This document shows, piece after piece, positions 49,675 to 61,916 of a stretch of 64,000 nt of DNA. The DNA is taken from NCBI GenBank assembly GCA_020543525.1, contig JAHYIO010000023.1, forward strand, positions 372,001 to 436,000. The letters are read 5' to 3'. Below the pieces are notes generated by a model. The model ran no database searches. It worked only from the letters and a program-made list of their open reading frames with translations, and had not been told where the DNA came from. The translations under genes were made by a program, and so were the position numbers. Origin of the DNA: Coriolopsis trogii (Eukaryota; Basidiomycota; Agaricomycetes; Polyporales; Polyporaceae). Each line of letters opens with the position of its first letter. The stretch's first letter is position 1.

Positions 49675-52637
49675 CTACTTTTTCCGCTTCGACGTGCTCG
49701 ACCCACTGCCCTTGTCCTGTGCCTCTCGCAAGGATGGCGGCGCAGGGGTACGCGCACGGGGAGGCGCACGCCCTCGCGCCTTGGGTTGCGATTGCGATTG
49801 CGATTGCAGTTGCGGTTGCTGTCGCCCGTCCCCGTCGCCCTCTTGCTCCTCGTGCTCCTCATGCTCCTCCTCCTCCTGCGGCTCGGCCCGAGCCTTGCCC
49901 TTGCCCTTACCCTTCGATGCCGACGCCGATGCAGGCGAAGGCACGGACATGGGCATCGGCGGGTACTCATGCGGCAAGGCTGCAACACGCCTCGGCGGAG
50001 TAGGCGGCATCGGTCGGTCGTGCCCATCCAGCTTGAACGACACCCGCCTCCCTCTCGACCGGCTCCGCTGCCCAGGAGGCACGGACGCCGGCCGGAGGAT
50101 AGAGCCCGAGGCGGGGGCGGGCGACGACGTCGCGTACGACGAGGAGGAGAAGGGGGACGAGGGCGGGAGCGTGCTGCCCGAGTACCTCGGGTCGTAGCTG
50201 TACGGGTGCGGGTGCGGGCGGTGCGTGGGCGTGGAGTACATCGCGGACGCGGAGGAGCCTGCCTCCGAGGAGGGCGTGTCGAGGATGTGGGATGGGAATG
50301 TGTGATGTCGCTGGTGGCTTGGGGTGAATGGCAGCCAGGGGACAGATGGAAAGGGCAGGCCTGGGGGATAGCCCGATGGTGAGGGATAACCAGAGTGTGG
50401 GTTTGGAGGGTGAAACGGCGCCATCGCGCCCTGGCTCATGTAATATGACAGCGTGTTCAAGGCCTCCGTGACTGCGAACACGGCCTGGGGGTCTCGTAAC
50501 TGGGGGGGCATGGGAAACGGTGTGGGTCTGTCATCAGGATGGCTTGAGCGGGCACTCGCAGAGGGCTGATCGCCATAGCGTGGGGTATAAGATGGAAGTA
50601 TATGCGCGTGATGCGGGAGTGGAGGTGGACTTCCAGTCCGGGCGCTTTCTTGATTTGCATGGCGGATGTCTCGCTCTGGTGATGTGTCTTCAGCTCCTCG
50701 GCACATGTAGAGTAACACCGCAACGTACCGTCTTCTGCATCAGAGATAACGGGGGAAGAAGTTGGAGGAGGAACATCGGAAGAGTACCCAGACTTAGACT
50801 GAGGCAGCCCTCTCCGAACCGGACTGCATGCACGCGAGCTAGGACCCGGGCTGGCCGCCTTTGCTGGTAAGCTATCGGAGAGGGAGGATGGCGAAGACAC
50901 CCTTTTCCGCTTGTTTCGCCCGGAGGGTGGCCTTGGTTGAGGTGAGTGCGAATCCCGTGCTGGAGACGGGTGAGGGTGAGGTTGTGACTGAGACCGTCGC
51001 CGAGCGAGCAAGGATGCGAGGGGTAGATCATCAGATTCAGATTCAGAGCCAGACGTGGCTGCAAAAGTCTCTCTCTCTTTTCCTTTCCCCTTGCTGCTAT
51101 GCCTCTTCACGGTAGAACGATCCGCGGGTTCTATTGAAGACGCTCGGACAGCTTTGGGTGACTTGTACAACTCTTTCCGCGTAACGGATATGTACACTTC
51201 GGGCGGTGGTACCCTCTTAGGCGGTCGCTTTTTCTTCGCCTCTTTCGGCGGACCGATGCGGAGAGGTACAGGAAAGCTCGGATGAATAGCAGCAGGGGAC
51301 GGGAGACAGAGCTCATCTTCATCGTCGCTGGGCGTGCAAGGTCGTGGCGTGAAGCGCGCACGAGGTTTGGGAAATTTGGGACTAGGTGTCTCAGCGGGAG
51401 GCGGTGGCGCTTCGTAGGCCATCTCGGGGATGCTATCCGGCGCAGAAGACGATCGTGGAGGCGTCAAAAGCTGCAGGACCTGTTCAGGTGAGGACGACCG
51501 TTCAGACTCGGGTTCAGGTGTCTTGCGGCGTTGAGCAGAGGATGCAACTGTCTTGGGAAGACTGGATTGAGGCGGTTTGGACTTTGGTGGCTCCGACTGT
51601 GGTGGTTTCGACTTTGGCTGCGAGGGGGTTTTGCTCCGCGCCCGAGATAGACGTGCAGTTGACCGTCCGCGAGTTGGTATGGGAGATGGGGAGCGTGATC
51701 TAGTTAGGTCAATGATGTCTTCTTTTCGAGGAGCTGAGCGGCGGGGTGGTATCGGGGTCTCGTCAATTTCCCATGTAGCGAATTCGTCTTCGGACGAGTC
51801 ATCGGCCGGTTTGGGGGGTGGGTTTGATTTCTGACGTTGGGGTGGTTTGGGCAGCGGGGTCCGGGAGGAAGAATGTTGTATAGCAACGTCCGACTCTGGG
51901 TTGAAGCCTTCATCCTTCTCATCCTCATCTACGAATGGATTCGCGTCGCCTTCTTCTGGCGCAGCGTCCTCGCCATCAACGTCACCACTATCTTCCTCCT
52001 CTTCCTCTTCCAGCCCAGCGAGCTCCCTTCGTCTTCTCTCCGCCTCCTCGAACTCTCTAAACGCCTCCGCGTCTTCCGAGTTGGTCTCGTCCGCGGGTGG
52101 CACATACCATGTCTTGTACTTCTCGGGCACGGGGGGTACGGGGATGGTGGAGAGCGTGTCGAGTTCATCCGCAGAGTCCTCTTCCTCCTCGTCGGCATCC
52201 GCTGAACTTGGGTCCTCTGCATCCTGGTTAGCTGCGTCTCCTGAGTCCGCACCTGCCCCAGGAGGTGCGACCATGGATCCGATCACATAAGTGCGCTCCG
52301 CGGCGCGTGTGACGCCGCGATCCTTGAGAATGGAGAGGTCGCGGAGATCGACGATGTCATCCTCGTCAATAGGTTTGTTGTAGCGCTCTGCAAGCTGGTC
52401 CCAGCTCTTGAACAGTCGGTCAAGTGATTTAGACCACGCGTCGGTGTAGGTCGCCGCACGCGAGGCCGGCAACGAAGACGAGGAGGAGGAAGGAGTCGAT
52501 GAGAGCCGGGGTCGTTTGGGTGCGGGAGGTCTGTCGGACGTGTGTCTGCGCGAGACAGGAGGAGATGCGGAGGGAGTGATCAAGGATGGTCTGGGCGGAG
52601 GCTCCTTGTCTGCAGGGCGGAGGAATGACTCGCTCAT
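49675..52637 (-). CDS. large disordered protein with a short Scm3-like motif
   Basis: Minus-strand exons 52637-50729 and 50675-49675 give 969 residues, almost all low complexity: Ser/Pro-rich, acidic (EEEEEDSGDVDGED) and basic (KKKRPPKR, GRNKRKR) tracts suggesting a nuclear protein. The one structured-looking part near the N-terminus, residues 66-111, is a helix (AWSKSLDRLFKSWDQLAERY) followed by DEDDIVDLRDLSILKDRGV. The second part resembles the IDL-x2-x-x-I-x-D-x-G pattern of fungal Scm3, the centromeric histone chaperone; the match is short and I am not certain of it. A second possible helix is AVFAVTEALNTLSYYMSQG at about 703-722. The start at 52637 has a good context; an in-frame ATG at 52733 would add 32 residues. 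Function is otherwise unknown. Confidence 0.75.
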
Positions 52638-55600
52638 GGTGTGAGCGGTGTCCTGGGGCAATTGCGAGTACAGAGCAGCCACCGGGCGTGGGTGGGCGTT
52701 CTGTTCATCGCTCTCCTGGGCACGTGACCGCACCTGTCACTTTCCCACCATCCCAGTCGCGTCTGTGGCACGGGCACTACTCACTCCTTGCTTTCTCCCA
52801 TCGAGGCCACTTCCAATGCGGACCCGCGGTGACAATCGGCTTGGTTCTAGGAACTGCTGAGCAGCACTCAAAGATGATCCTCCCGACATATGGATGCCAG
52901 CATGCTCGGTTAAGGCGAAGACACGGAACAACCTCTCTCATAGATCGACGCAGTCGTTGTGCACTCCGCCTAGGGTCCCAGAGCCGCAGTGCACGTCCGG
53001 TGGTCGTGTGACACATATATCCTCGGGGCTCAGGGTGTTCTGACCAATGAGTACGCAGGGCGGGGACGATTATGGTATTGGCGTGTTCTGCACGAGGTGC
53101 GCGGCCGCCACACAGCTCCTGGCACACGACCCAAACACTCCATACTTGCTTCGTTCGCTCAAGACACTAACACCGGCTTGCCTCTACTGCACCACCCCTT
53201 CCGATATCGGACCATCAGTACGTGTTTCTCAGCCCTGCCAGAGTCCAAATGACCGCTTCTAGCCTTCGACCATCGGTTGCTCGCGTCCAAGAGCCCCCCT
53301 CTTTCCTCTTGAAAGTTCAAGAATCCCAGGGTGTAGTCCCCACCCTTGGGCTTCTGGTACTCATATGCGCGGACGAGCGACGGTCTTGAGCGGATCCTTG
53401 TCGAATGTCGCGATGCGCGGATTGAGCGAGTACGTACATGCAAACGTCACATCTGATGCATTGCTCAGGCTCATGCGGGACTGGTACGACAGGGTGAATT
53501 ACGCAGGATGGGTCCTTACAAAATCAGTCGCTCCGCTCACAAGTCTCGGCCTCATTCCGTACCCAAAGCAACGTCCAGAGAGAAGAGCTCGGTGACCAAC
53601 GGCTAATCACTGCAGAGCTTCTACTGATTGTCTCTGTTCGGGAGTTGCCTACCTTATGCACCAGTCTGCGATATACAGATATAGATGACAACGTGAGGGC
53701 AACTCTCGCGTAATGTCTAATGACTTACCTGGTCCCCTGGGTTCGACGAGAAGGCGGTGGAAGTTCTCCAATCAAGTGACGTCGGCATACGAAGTTCTCG
53801 GTCTGCGTACGGTCGCGTTGCGCACTGCGCTCAGGGGAACGCGCTTGAAATTTCAATCTGAGCTACACATGCAGCCGCACGCACACAGGAATGTAGGACA
53901 CTTGCCTCTGTGGGGCGATAGCCACACTGACAGTGCCTTGAGGGTCATGAAAAACACACCTCTGAAAGCATTCCCAGCTCCAAGTCGCCGATCGCAATGT
54001 TCTAGTTCCCATTTACGAGACAGATGACGCTTGGTCTGCTTGCCCTGGCTATAGACGAACAAGAGACCCTCGCACGTTCGTCGTGAACCTGGTACTCGCC
54101 TTACGAAACATCAGGTTGATGTGAAGTGTAATGACGCGAAGACACTCGACGAGCACTACGGTGAGTGGCAATGGACTCCAGTCAGAGGTGGATGCCTCAT
54201 TACCTGGACAGGGAGGTCTGTGACTGATACTATCATGATGCAGGATCTGCCCGACGCTCTCTCCAGTCGAGTCGCGCGAGAACAGCAGAAAATACATGGT
54301 CGGCTCGGACTTGGCCAGAGGAATATCTGCGCCCGCTTTGAAGTCGCCCGCAATTCGATCTTATCGTGCTTCCAGCATGCGATAGATAACGGGGTATTGT
54401 ATCAGATAGGACGCGGGAACAGGACGATCCCAGGCACCCACAGGAAAGCGTAACCGCTCACCCATATTCATTTAGCGACGATCTCAAGAACGTTCGCTGC
54501 TGTATCAATGTCACAAGCGCTGCGGCTCTCACCTCCCGAAAGCCTTTGCAAGGTGCGAGGTTGCGACAAGAGTGGTGGCTGCCTTGCGCATGCGGGCCGT
54601 GGCACTTGGCCATTCCCATCGCCTTGTCTTCGGCGTGCGCGCATCACCCCTTCTGGCGTCGCCCTGCGGCGGAGCAGCGTGCGGCACCAGAAGAGACGGT
54701 GCAGCGAGCGCGTTGCCGTGCGGCGGGTGGCCAGGTCGCCGCCTATCGCTTGCCGTCTTCAGGCTATGATCCATGCTCTGCGGCACTTTGGCTCATGATC
54801 AATGAGATGCACGAGTCGCGGAAGGCTCATGATTAACACTGCGCTCAGCCCTTCTTCTGCGGAAGATAGGTCATGAGTGTGGAGTGGCTTTGCTTTTCCG
54901 ACCGTCGAGAGCTGCAATGGTTCGCGTACCCGTCTCCTGCCTGTCTCGGATAATACCTGGGCGGATGGGTATTATGTTACCTGGCGTTCGAGACATATTC
55001 GAGGTGTCTTAGGCCTTCGTTGAATGCGTTTGTATCATGTGCGAACTGTCACACGAGCCAAAAACGTACCAAGGTTGCAGCTCGTACGTAAACCGGTCGT
55101 GGTTTCTAAGTCCAGATAAGCAACGCTGGAGATGCTATTACGCCACAAATGCTCTAGGCTGAGAAGACAGTTCAGAAAACTTCACTACAGAGTCCTCGTT
55201 CCACGTCTATCACAGGAGTCGGGACGGGGTCCGTAGTCCGAAAAATCCACGACAGAAGGCGCAAGGGCGCGGGGGACCTGAAAGACCGAAGAAGGCAATT
55301 GCGCCGAGCGACGTGCGTACAAGTCCAGGGGCACGATAGTCACGGAGGTGAATTCGCACCATAGGCCAATAAGTGAGTTTGCGACGGCCATACTGCATTC
55401 AATCGGCTTTGGGGAAACTCTAACTGACGAAGCGGTATGCCCCAGCTGCGACTCTTCTCGAAAGCTCCTCGCCGAGCACTCAGCTGATACCGGTCAACTG
55501 AAGAGAGCCTCGGTCTGGATGCGCTCGTCCGTCCTCGCTGTGCGGGGTACCAGCGAACGATCTCGCTTCCAGACAGTGACATGCAGCTCACTCACCCCTT

Positions 55601-55930
55601 CTTCTCCCGTCATCGCGCCCAGCCAGGAAAGTGCTCTCATGTTGAGGATCTGGCTTATCGGTCGCCTCTCCTTTTCAAAGTTGGGCTACTCCGCAGTTCT
55701 GCCGAAAGCCACCGCCAGCGCGGGAGGCTTCCATCGTGACACGGGGCGTTAGCTCGGAACTGCTCGTGTGGCCACCAACTCTGCGCTCGTCTTCACCTTC
55801 CAGATTCGCGACGACTGCTCGCGGGCGTATATAACGCTCTCCGTTTTCGCCCTTCCAGTCCTACCTCACCACTTCGAACTCTAGCACCGGGATCTCCTAC
55901 TTGCCTTCTAGCTTCGACTCGAACATCGCC
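52638..55930. other. 3.3-kb gene-poor region
   Basis: No gene supported. Frames at 54121-54453, 54508-54798 and 55348-55752 are short, overlapped on the other strand and motif-free. The last 100 nt carry the promoter of the HIT-like gene. Confidence 0.45.
55828..55834 (+). promoter_or_regulatory. TATA box of the first HIT-like gene
   Basis: TATATAA lies about 100 nt upstream of the ATG at 55931, spacing like that seen at THI4. Confidence 0.5.
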
Positions 55931-57327
55931 ATGGCACTCGCTTCGACTTCTCTCCGTACAACAAGTGTGCCTCGTCGGATGCCCAAGGTATGTCCTGTAT
56001 GACATCATCCCAGAGCGACCACAACCTCTGATACCTCCCTCTGTTCCAGCGAGCCAGCCACACTTGGCCGGGTACCACTACCTCTGCGAACCACTTTGAA
56101 GACTTCCTTCGGGAGATTGGCGAGAGCACCGAGGTCGCCCATTTGTGCTGCATCCCTCGCCCGAGTACGTCTCTCGTCCGCCTATCCAAAGGCTCCCAAA
56201 AGACGGCGCTAACTTGACACTATTCACCGCGGTCTCGGTCTTGTGCAGGTGCCACACCCTGTCCTCATGCGCATCTGCACAAGAGATCAACGTCCGACGT
56301 CCAATCGAAGGCCAGATCATCTTCCAAAGCGGTGAGTGACCATCTCAGATCCCGCGAGTGACCTCACCAGATGGCTCATGCTCTGTCTCCCTCGCAGACG
56401 CATCCGTCGGCCGTCGACGTCGAAGCGACTCTCAGTCCGAGTCCCAACATGCACGCTCACCCGGCCCAACTGCAGAAGCCAACACAGACGCGACCCGAGC
56501 TGGCCGCCCGGGGCCGGACGATGTCCACCCCAAAGACCCCCCTCGTCTCCGGCACGCTCACGAGCGGCCTCCCCGTGCCCCTCTCGATGGCGACCAAGAG
56601 CCCCGCGCTGTCCGCGATCGACCTCGAGAACCACGACGCGTCGGCGACGCACGGCTACTTCTCCTCTGCGCGCGACACGCTCCTGTCCTGCATGGGCAGC
56701 ATCCCCGTCGAAGAGCGCCGCCGTCCCTCGACCCGCGCCCCGACCCGCCCCGCACCCGCCCGTTCCTCCTCCTCCTCCTCCTCCTCCCCCTCCTCCCCAG
56801 TGTCCGGGAACGGCCCCGACTCCTCGCCGTCCCCAAGCGCCCCAGCTGCACCCGCACGCGGGCGCGTCCTCGGCTCGTCCTCGCCCTTCCCCCGCCGCGC
56901 GTCCGGATCCTCCCAGTCCAGCACAAGCACGACAGGCTCCTCCCAGCGCTCCCAGCGCTTCAGCATCGCGCACCGGGGTCCGCGCGCCGGACGCTCCTCG
57001 AGCCGCACGCCCTCGATCGACTCGATCGACACCGCGTCCTCGTCCTCGTCCTCAGCGCCCGCGACGCCGCACAGCCCGCCGACGGCCCTCCCGGGAATGG
57101 CGGGGCCGGGGCCGAGCACGAGCCTGGAGGAGCTCGAGCGGACGTCGCGGTTCCGCGTGCCGGGGGTGTGCGTGGCGTGCAAGCGGACGGGGGCGAACTA
57201 CCCGAGCTGTGCCAAGTGCGGGGAGCGGTGGTGCTCGCGCGAGTGTCGGGTGGGCGCGGGTGGTGGCGGCGCTGGTGGCGGGGCTGCGGGTGTGCATGTG
57301 TGTCGTGCGCGGGGGGCGAGTGCGTGA
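55931..57327 (+). CDS. protein with C-terminal HIT/MYND-like zinc finger (copy A)
   Basis: Exons 55931-55987, 56050-56164, 56249-56331 and 56398-57327 give 394 residues. The body is Ser/Pro-rich and apparently disordered. The C-terminus has LEELERTSRFRVPGVC and a Cys array C343-x2-C346-x9-C356-x2-C359-x4-C364-x3-C368, then a Gly-rich insert and H385-x-C387. Spacing of the first six Cys and the WCSRECR string fit treble-clef HIT or MYND fingers, which bind proteins in chromatin or RNP assembly complexes. The closing H-x-C, rather than H-x3-C, is atypical. The 3' exon is clear; exons 1-3 rest on splice signals and an open frame only. It is paralogous to the gene at 60129-61351. The function is not known. 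Confidence 0.78.
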
Positions 57328-59111
57328 GGGTGATGGTGGGCCGGGTGAGGTGGGAGGGGTGAGGGGTGTGAGGGTGGGGATGATGAGCTTTGGGAGCTTG
57401 GAGGGTGTGGACTTGGATTCGGAACGCGCGTTGTTGCGACGCACGCGAGACTGGTAGTTATCATATGACCCTTGAGGTGCGTGTATTGGTAGCTTTTACA
57501 TATTGCTATTGCCACATGCGCATCGTACACACATGTACGTCCTGATAGAAAATAGACCAAGCGCTCTCATCATCTTCCGGACATGGACGATGCTCATTGA
57601 GTGTGGTGACGGGATCGGCGATTGAGGGCAACCTATGCCGCGATTCTCGAGTTGTATCATACTATGTAGAGCGGCCCGTCCTAGGCAGAGTTGTGGGAGT
57701 AATACCTCGGACTTACGGGTTGCCTACTTGTTAGGCCCCAGACGCATGAGCATCTCGGGACAGGAACGTCTCTTCGCAGTCCGTCAAGACTCGAGACGTT
57801 CCTAGAGGTCCCAATGGGAAATCACACGTACCGCCGTCGGACGCGGCAAAGGTTAGGGGTTCTGGGGACAAGTAACCTCATGCCGTCCGCGCCAGGCGAC
57901 GCTCAGCACCAACGCTGCCCCGCACGAACGAAGGGGTCATCCACCGCACATAGGGAAGAAGCTGAGGATGCATGCGGCGGAGCGCGTGCTGCGCGTTCCT
58001 CGGGCCTTCGCGAGGAAAGACGGTGACCGGCGAGTGGGCGTCCACCATCGATGGGTCGGATATGGTCACGAAGTCGAGCAGACACGAATGAGAACGCGAG
58101 GACGTCCCGCAACGGTTCGTCGTTCGTGAGCGTGGCTGGCAGGCGTGAGAGCGCGGGCCGCGGTGGGATGGATGGATGGGAGCGATGTTTCGATCGTTTC
58201 GGTTGGGATCCAGATCTCGGGCGCATCCTTGCTTTCGTTGTGGCGGCGGCATGTGTATGTATGTATATCCCGACCCTTCGCATGAGTACACTCGTACGGC
58301 AGGCGGATTCGTCTCGAGCTCGAGTGCTATTGTCGGCTGGGGCTGGGGCTGGGGTTGGGAGTCGTGCCTCCCAGAGATGTCAACTGTTGTTGTTGACAGA
58401 TAGTTGGACCATTGGGAGACTGGGCTGTCAGCGAGATAGTACTGGATGTCATTCTCGGTGATAACGCGTCTCGGACCTCGACGTACACCTGACGTCGCGA
58501 CTCGTGGCCTCCAGGACAGCCTCAGAATGTCTAGGCCGCCATGAAGGTTGCGACTGGAGTTTACGCACCTCCTCACGTGCGGCAAAGACGACAGGAGGTG
58601 CAAAAACGTATGTGTATGGTGTTCCTGATGCCAGATCCGGCGCCCCGCTGAGGCCTATTTTCGTATCAGGCTGCAGGGAGCAGAACATAATGGCGTGCTA
58701 GCGGTATGAGGACATGACAGGAACATGGATTCTTGCGAGCGCGACTTCTCACGTCGAGGTCAGATAGGTGGTCGTGTGCCGGGAATTGAGCAGGGACGAG
58801 AGAGCAGGTCTGCTACCACGTTGGGTGTTTCAAAGCTGCCGTTCGTCGGCTAGAAGAGGGGGGTTTTACGTAGAAGACGGATGGGGAAGCTGGTTGGATG
58901 CGGGGTAGCACCAGCTTGTGATATCACCGATGGCGGAGAGGATGGCAGAGGATGTTTGCCTTCCGGTTTTGTTGATGACCTCGACGATGCCGAAAAATGA
59001 GCTTAATGGGGAGGTTAGGCACAGCGTTGAATGCGATCGGAGGAGGAGAGGAGGAGAGACGATCGGTCAGAGGAGGAGACTGCCACTACGCGCCCTCGAG
59101 TTCTTGCCGCC

Positions 59112-59195
59112 CACGAAGTCGCTTCGTGATAATGATACATCACGAATTTAATTCGTGCAGAATTCGTGCTATGTTTTATTCGTGTAGACCACGAA
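59112..59195. repeat. cluster of CACGAA / TTCGTG palindromic half-sites (left)
   Basis: Seven copies of CACGAA or its complement TTCGTG in 84 bp, in alternating orientation (59112, 59123, 59141, 59152, 59163, 59179, 59190). Pairs can form short hairpins, for example CACGAATTTAATTCGTG. Confidence 0.85.
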
Positions 59196-59790
59196 GTTCG
59201 ATGCGGAGGGGTTCAAGTCCATAAATCAGCGCTTGCCAACCTGCCCTAAACTCCTCGAGCCAGCGCTCGGTGACGAGACTTCGCAATTTTCGCCTCGCCC
59301 TGCCCATTCACCCATGTCCTCTGCCATTAACCGTCTGTTTCCTCTGACTTCTGCTGGACTCGTGCACTGTTATCTTTCTGCTGGGACTCTGGGGGTCAAG
59401 TCTGGGACTATCTATGCAAAACTCATGGGAACCTTCTGACTCGGACTTCTGTGCTACTCTGGAGACTGGGTTCGCTGGATTTTGGGCTCTAGGCTACCGT
59501 TGCTCTGGCGGGTCTCAAGCTACTTACTGTTCTAGTATTCTCTGTGATGACGTGGTGGCTCCAATCAGGATGGGAACCTCGGTGTGCTGTTAGTCTCATG
59601 TGAGTAGTACTGGTGTCTTCCGCGATCAGGATAAGGAGGGACAATGTCTACCGTCAATGCTGTATCTCTTAGCGTAATCATACTAGTACATACAAACCAA
59701 ATACATTGTTTGCCCGTCAAAATACCAGATATACTGTGAATGAACCAAGTGAATTAGCCGAGCAATGGCCCTTTGCTGTCGCGTAGTAAA

Positions 59791-59976
59791 CACGAAGTAC
59801 CTCGTGAATACCATGCTGTTGCGGCTAGGGTTGTATTCGTGATTTGGGACAAAATGTTCTTTTATAACACGAAGTCACTCACGAACCCATGGTTTTGGCG
59901 CCGGATACACTTATACATTGTTAGTACGAATTTGCTGCGTACGAAGTACGAAGTTGTATTCGTGGTAATCTTCGTG
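59791..59976. repeat. cluster of CACGAA / TTCGTG half-sites (right)
   Basis: Six exact hexamers (59791, 59836, 59868, 59880, 59959, 59971) plus several ACGAAGT near-copies, in AT-richer sequence than the flanks. Together with the left cluster it brackets about 600 bp with no gene. Confidence 0.75.
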
Positions 59977-60128
59977 ACGGTTACGAAGTCTCGGGCGCAT
60001 AGTGCTGTGTGAGACGCCCGGAGGATGATAGTGGCGGTCGTGTGACTGAAGTGGTCGTCCTCGGCCTCTCCATAAATTCTCTTGGTCCTCCTGCCCAGTC
60101 TCCGTCGGTCGTCGCCCACTCGCGCACC

Positions 60129-61351
60129 ATGTCGACCGTCGTCTGCACCACCACCTTCGAGCATATTCCTGCCCACAAGTCGGGCCATCGTTACTGGGTG
60201 CGTCAGCCTTCTTTTCTTGTCCGATAACATGCACCCCATTTCTTCGCTGACTGCCATCTCGTCCTCCTCTCCTGCAGCCTTCCACGAGCACCGAGCGCAG
60301 TAGCAGACCGCCAGCTCTTCGCATCCACACTTCCGAGGTCACCCCGTCCGCTGCAAACGTCTCCAAACCCATGGGCCCGGCTGCAGCCTCTTCCTCGCGC
60401 GAACACCCATCGGACCCAATGCGGCAGCAGGCCCGACCTTCCAACGACGGCCCAGCGCCCGCCCTCCCGTTCCCCTCTTCGCGCACATCGCCCCATCCCT
60501 CTCGTCCTCGCCCGTCCTCGTCCGCAGAGCCCGCAGTCAACGCTCAACAGACCGACCCATGCGCCCGCCCACGCCCCCGCAGGACCCGCGCCGCATCGTC
60601 TGCTACGATGGGTGCCACCCCGCGCACCCGTCCGCGCATTCCCTCCCTCCTCTCCTCCGTCCTAACGCCCCACAAGTCTCCCGTCGCAGAGCCCCGTCCG
60701 TGCGCGCACGACCCCGACCTCGTCGGCTCCTTCACCCCCACCAGCAGCCCCCGCCCCCGCCTCCAGAGTCTGCTCTCGGGCCTCCCCCTCGCCCCCTCCT
60801 TCTCCACTCCGTCCTCCCCACAGCCGTCCCCACCCTCCTCCCGCCACGGCACCCTCCCGCGAAGTCGCTCGCGCCACCCCCACCCCTCCGACGCCCCCCT
60901 CACCCCGTCGTCCCCGATACCCTCGCCCCCCAACGACGCGGACGCGCCCCTGCCCTCCATCTGCCGCACGCCCTCGTCCTGCCCCGGCTCAGACTACTTC
61001 CCCACCGCGCCCTCGTCCGCCGGACCCGCGACGCCCGTCCACCCCACAAGCACACTCCCCGCCGCATCCCCAGAGCACACGCACACGCACCCGACCCGCT
61101 CGCCCCCGTCCCTCTCGCTCTCGCTCTCCAAAGCCCCTGCGCTCACGCTCCACCCCGTGCTCGAGTCGCTCGAGCGCACGTCCATGTTCCGCGTCCAGAC
61201 CGCGTGCGCGACCTGCGGCCGGCACGGCTCCAACTTCCCGTGCTGTCCAAAGTGCGGCGAGATGTGGTGCTCGCGCGCGTGCAGGCTCCGGAAGGGCGAC
61301 GGGAAGAGACACGTGTGTGCGGCGGCCAAGAGGAGCGTCGCCGCTGCGTGA
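60129..61351 (+). CDS. protein with C-terminal HIT/MYND-like zinc finger (copy B)
   Basis: Exons 60129-60197 and 60278-61351 give 380 residues. As in copy A, a long Ser/Pro-rich body is followed by LESLERTSMFRVQTAC and a Cys array C333-x2-C336-x9-C346-x2-C349-x4-C354-x3-C358-x9-H368-x-C370. It lacks the Gly-rich insert of copy A, so this is probably the more ancestral finger. The extra adjacent C345 is unlikely to be a ligand. Outside the finger the two proteins share composition but little sequence, so the finger is the conserved functional part. HIT/MYND-type fingers mediate protein-protein contacts; no partner is suggested by the neighbours. The start has a good context (ACCATG). Confidence 0.85.
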
Positions 61352-61916
61352 GCCGCCGAGGCACTCGCTCACTCGCCCCTCCCACTTTCCATCAGCGGCC
61401 GGTGCTTTGCTTATCGCACGTATTGTAGTGCTCATTGCTTCCGTTCTCTTCATCGGGCTTGTCTCACTGTCCTTGGGTTCGTCGGTCGTATGTTCATACA
61501 GTTTTTTCTAGTGCTGTACACTTTTTCTTGCTCCGCCGTGTCCTGGTAGAAGGCTGCATCCGCTACTGTAGACACATTGTACACAACTGCACGCAAGTTC
61601 CCCTCCGATCTCTCTCTGCTTTGATCTCGTGCTCTTCATCCATGTACATTCACAACCATCGCCATCTATGTGACCTCCTTCGGCTCTATGCTTGCAGGAT
61701 GTCTGCTGTGAGCCAAGGACTGGGAAGTACCACCAAACATTCTTGTGTGACGTAACCCCGTATCACTAGCGACTTCAACAAGGGAGTCGCGAGCTCAAAT
61801 GCATACACGGATGGTAGTGCGAACACGTCTGCAACGCATACGTGAACCAACAGTGGTGAGCACCCGCGTAAGCCATACCATCGCGTGCTATACGCCCGTC
61901 CCTCAGGCCTCAGGCC
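61352..61916. other. intergenic region between convergent genes
   Basis: 3' flanks of HIT-like copy B and BUD22; no gene recognised. Confidence 0.5.

Larger units (their letters stand above)
57328..60128. other. 2.8-kb region between the HIT-like paralogs
   Basis: No supported gene. A 241-codon minus-strand frame (57878-58603) has a short Gln-Pro repeat but no known motif; I would not call it without transcript data. The right half contains two clusters of CACGAA/TTCGTG hexamers, listed separately. Confidence 0.45.

Noticed and set aside
59205..59235. tRNA-like T-arm (GGTTCAAGTCC)
   Set aside because: No D-arm consensus, anticodon stem or matching acceptor stem at the right distances.
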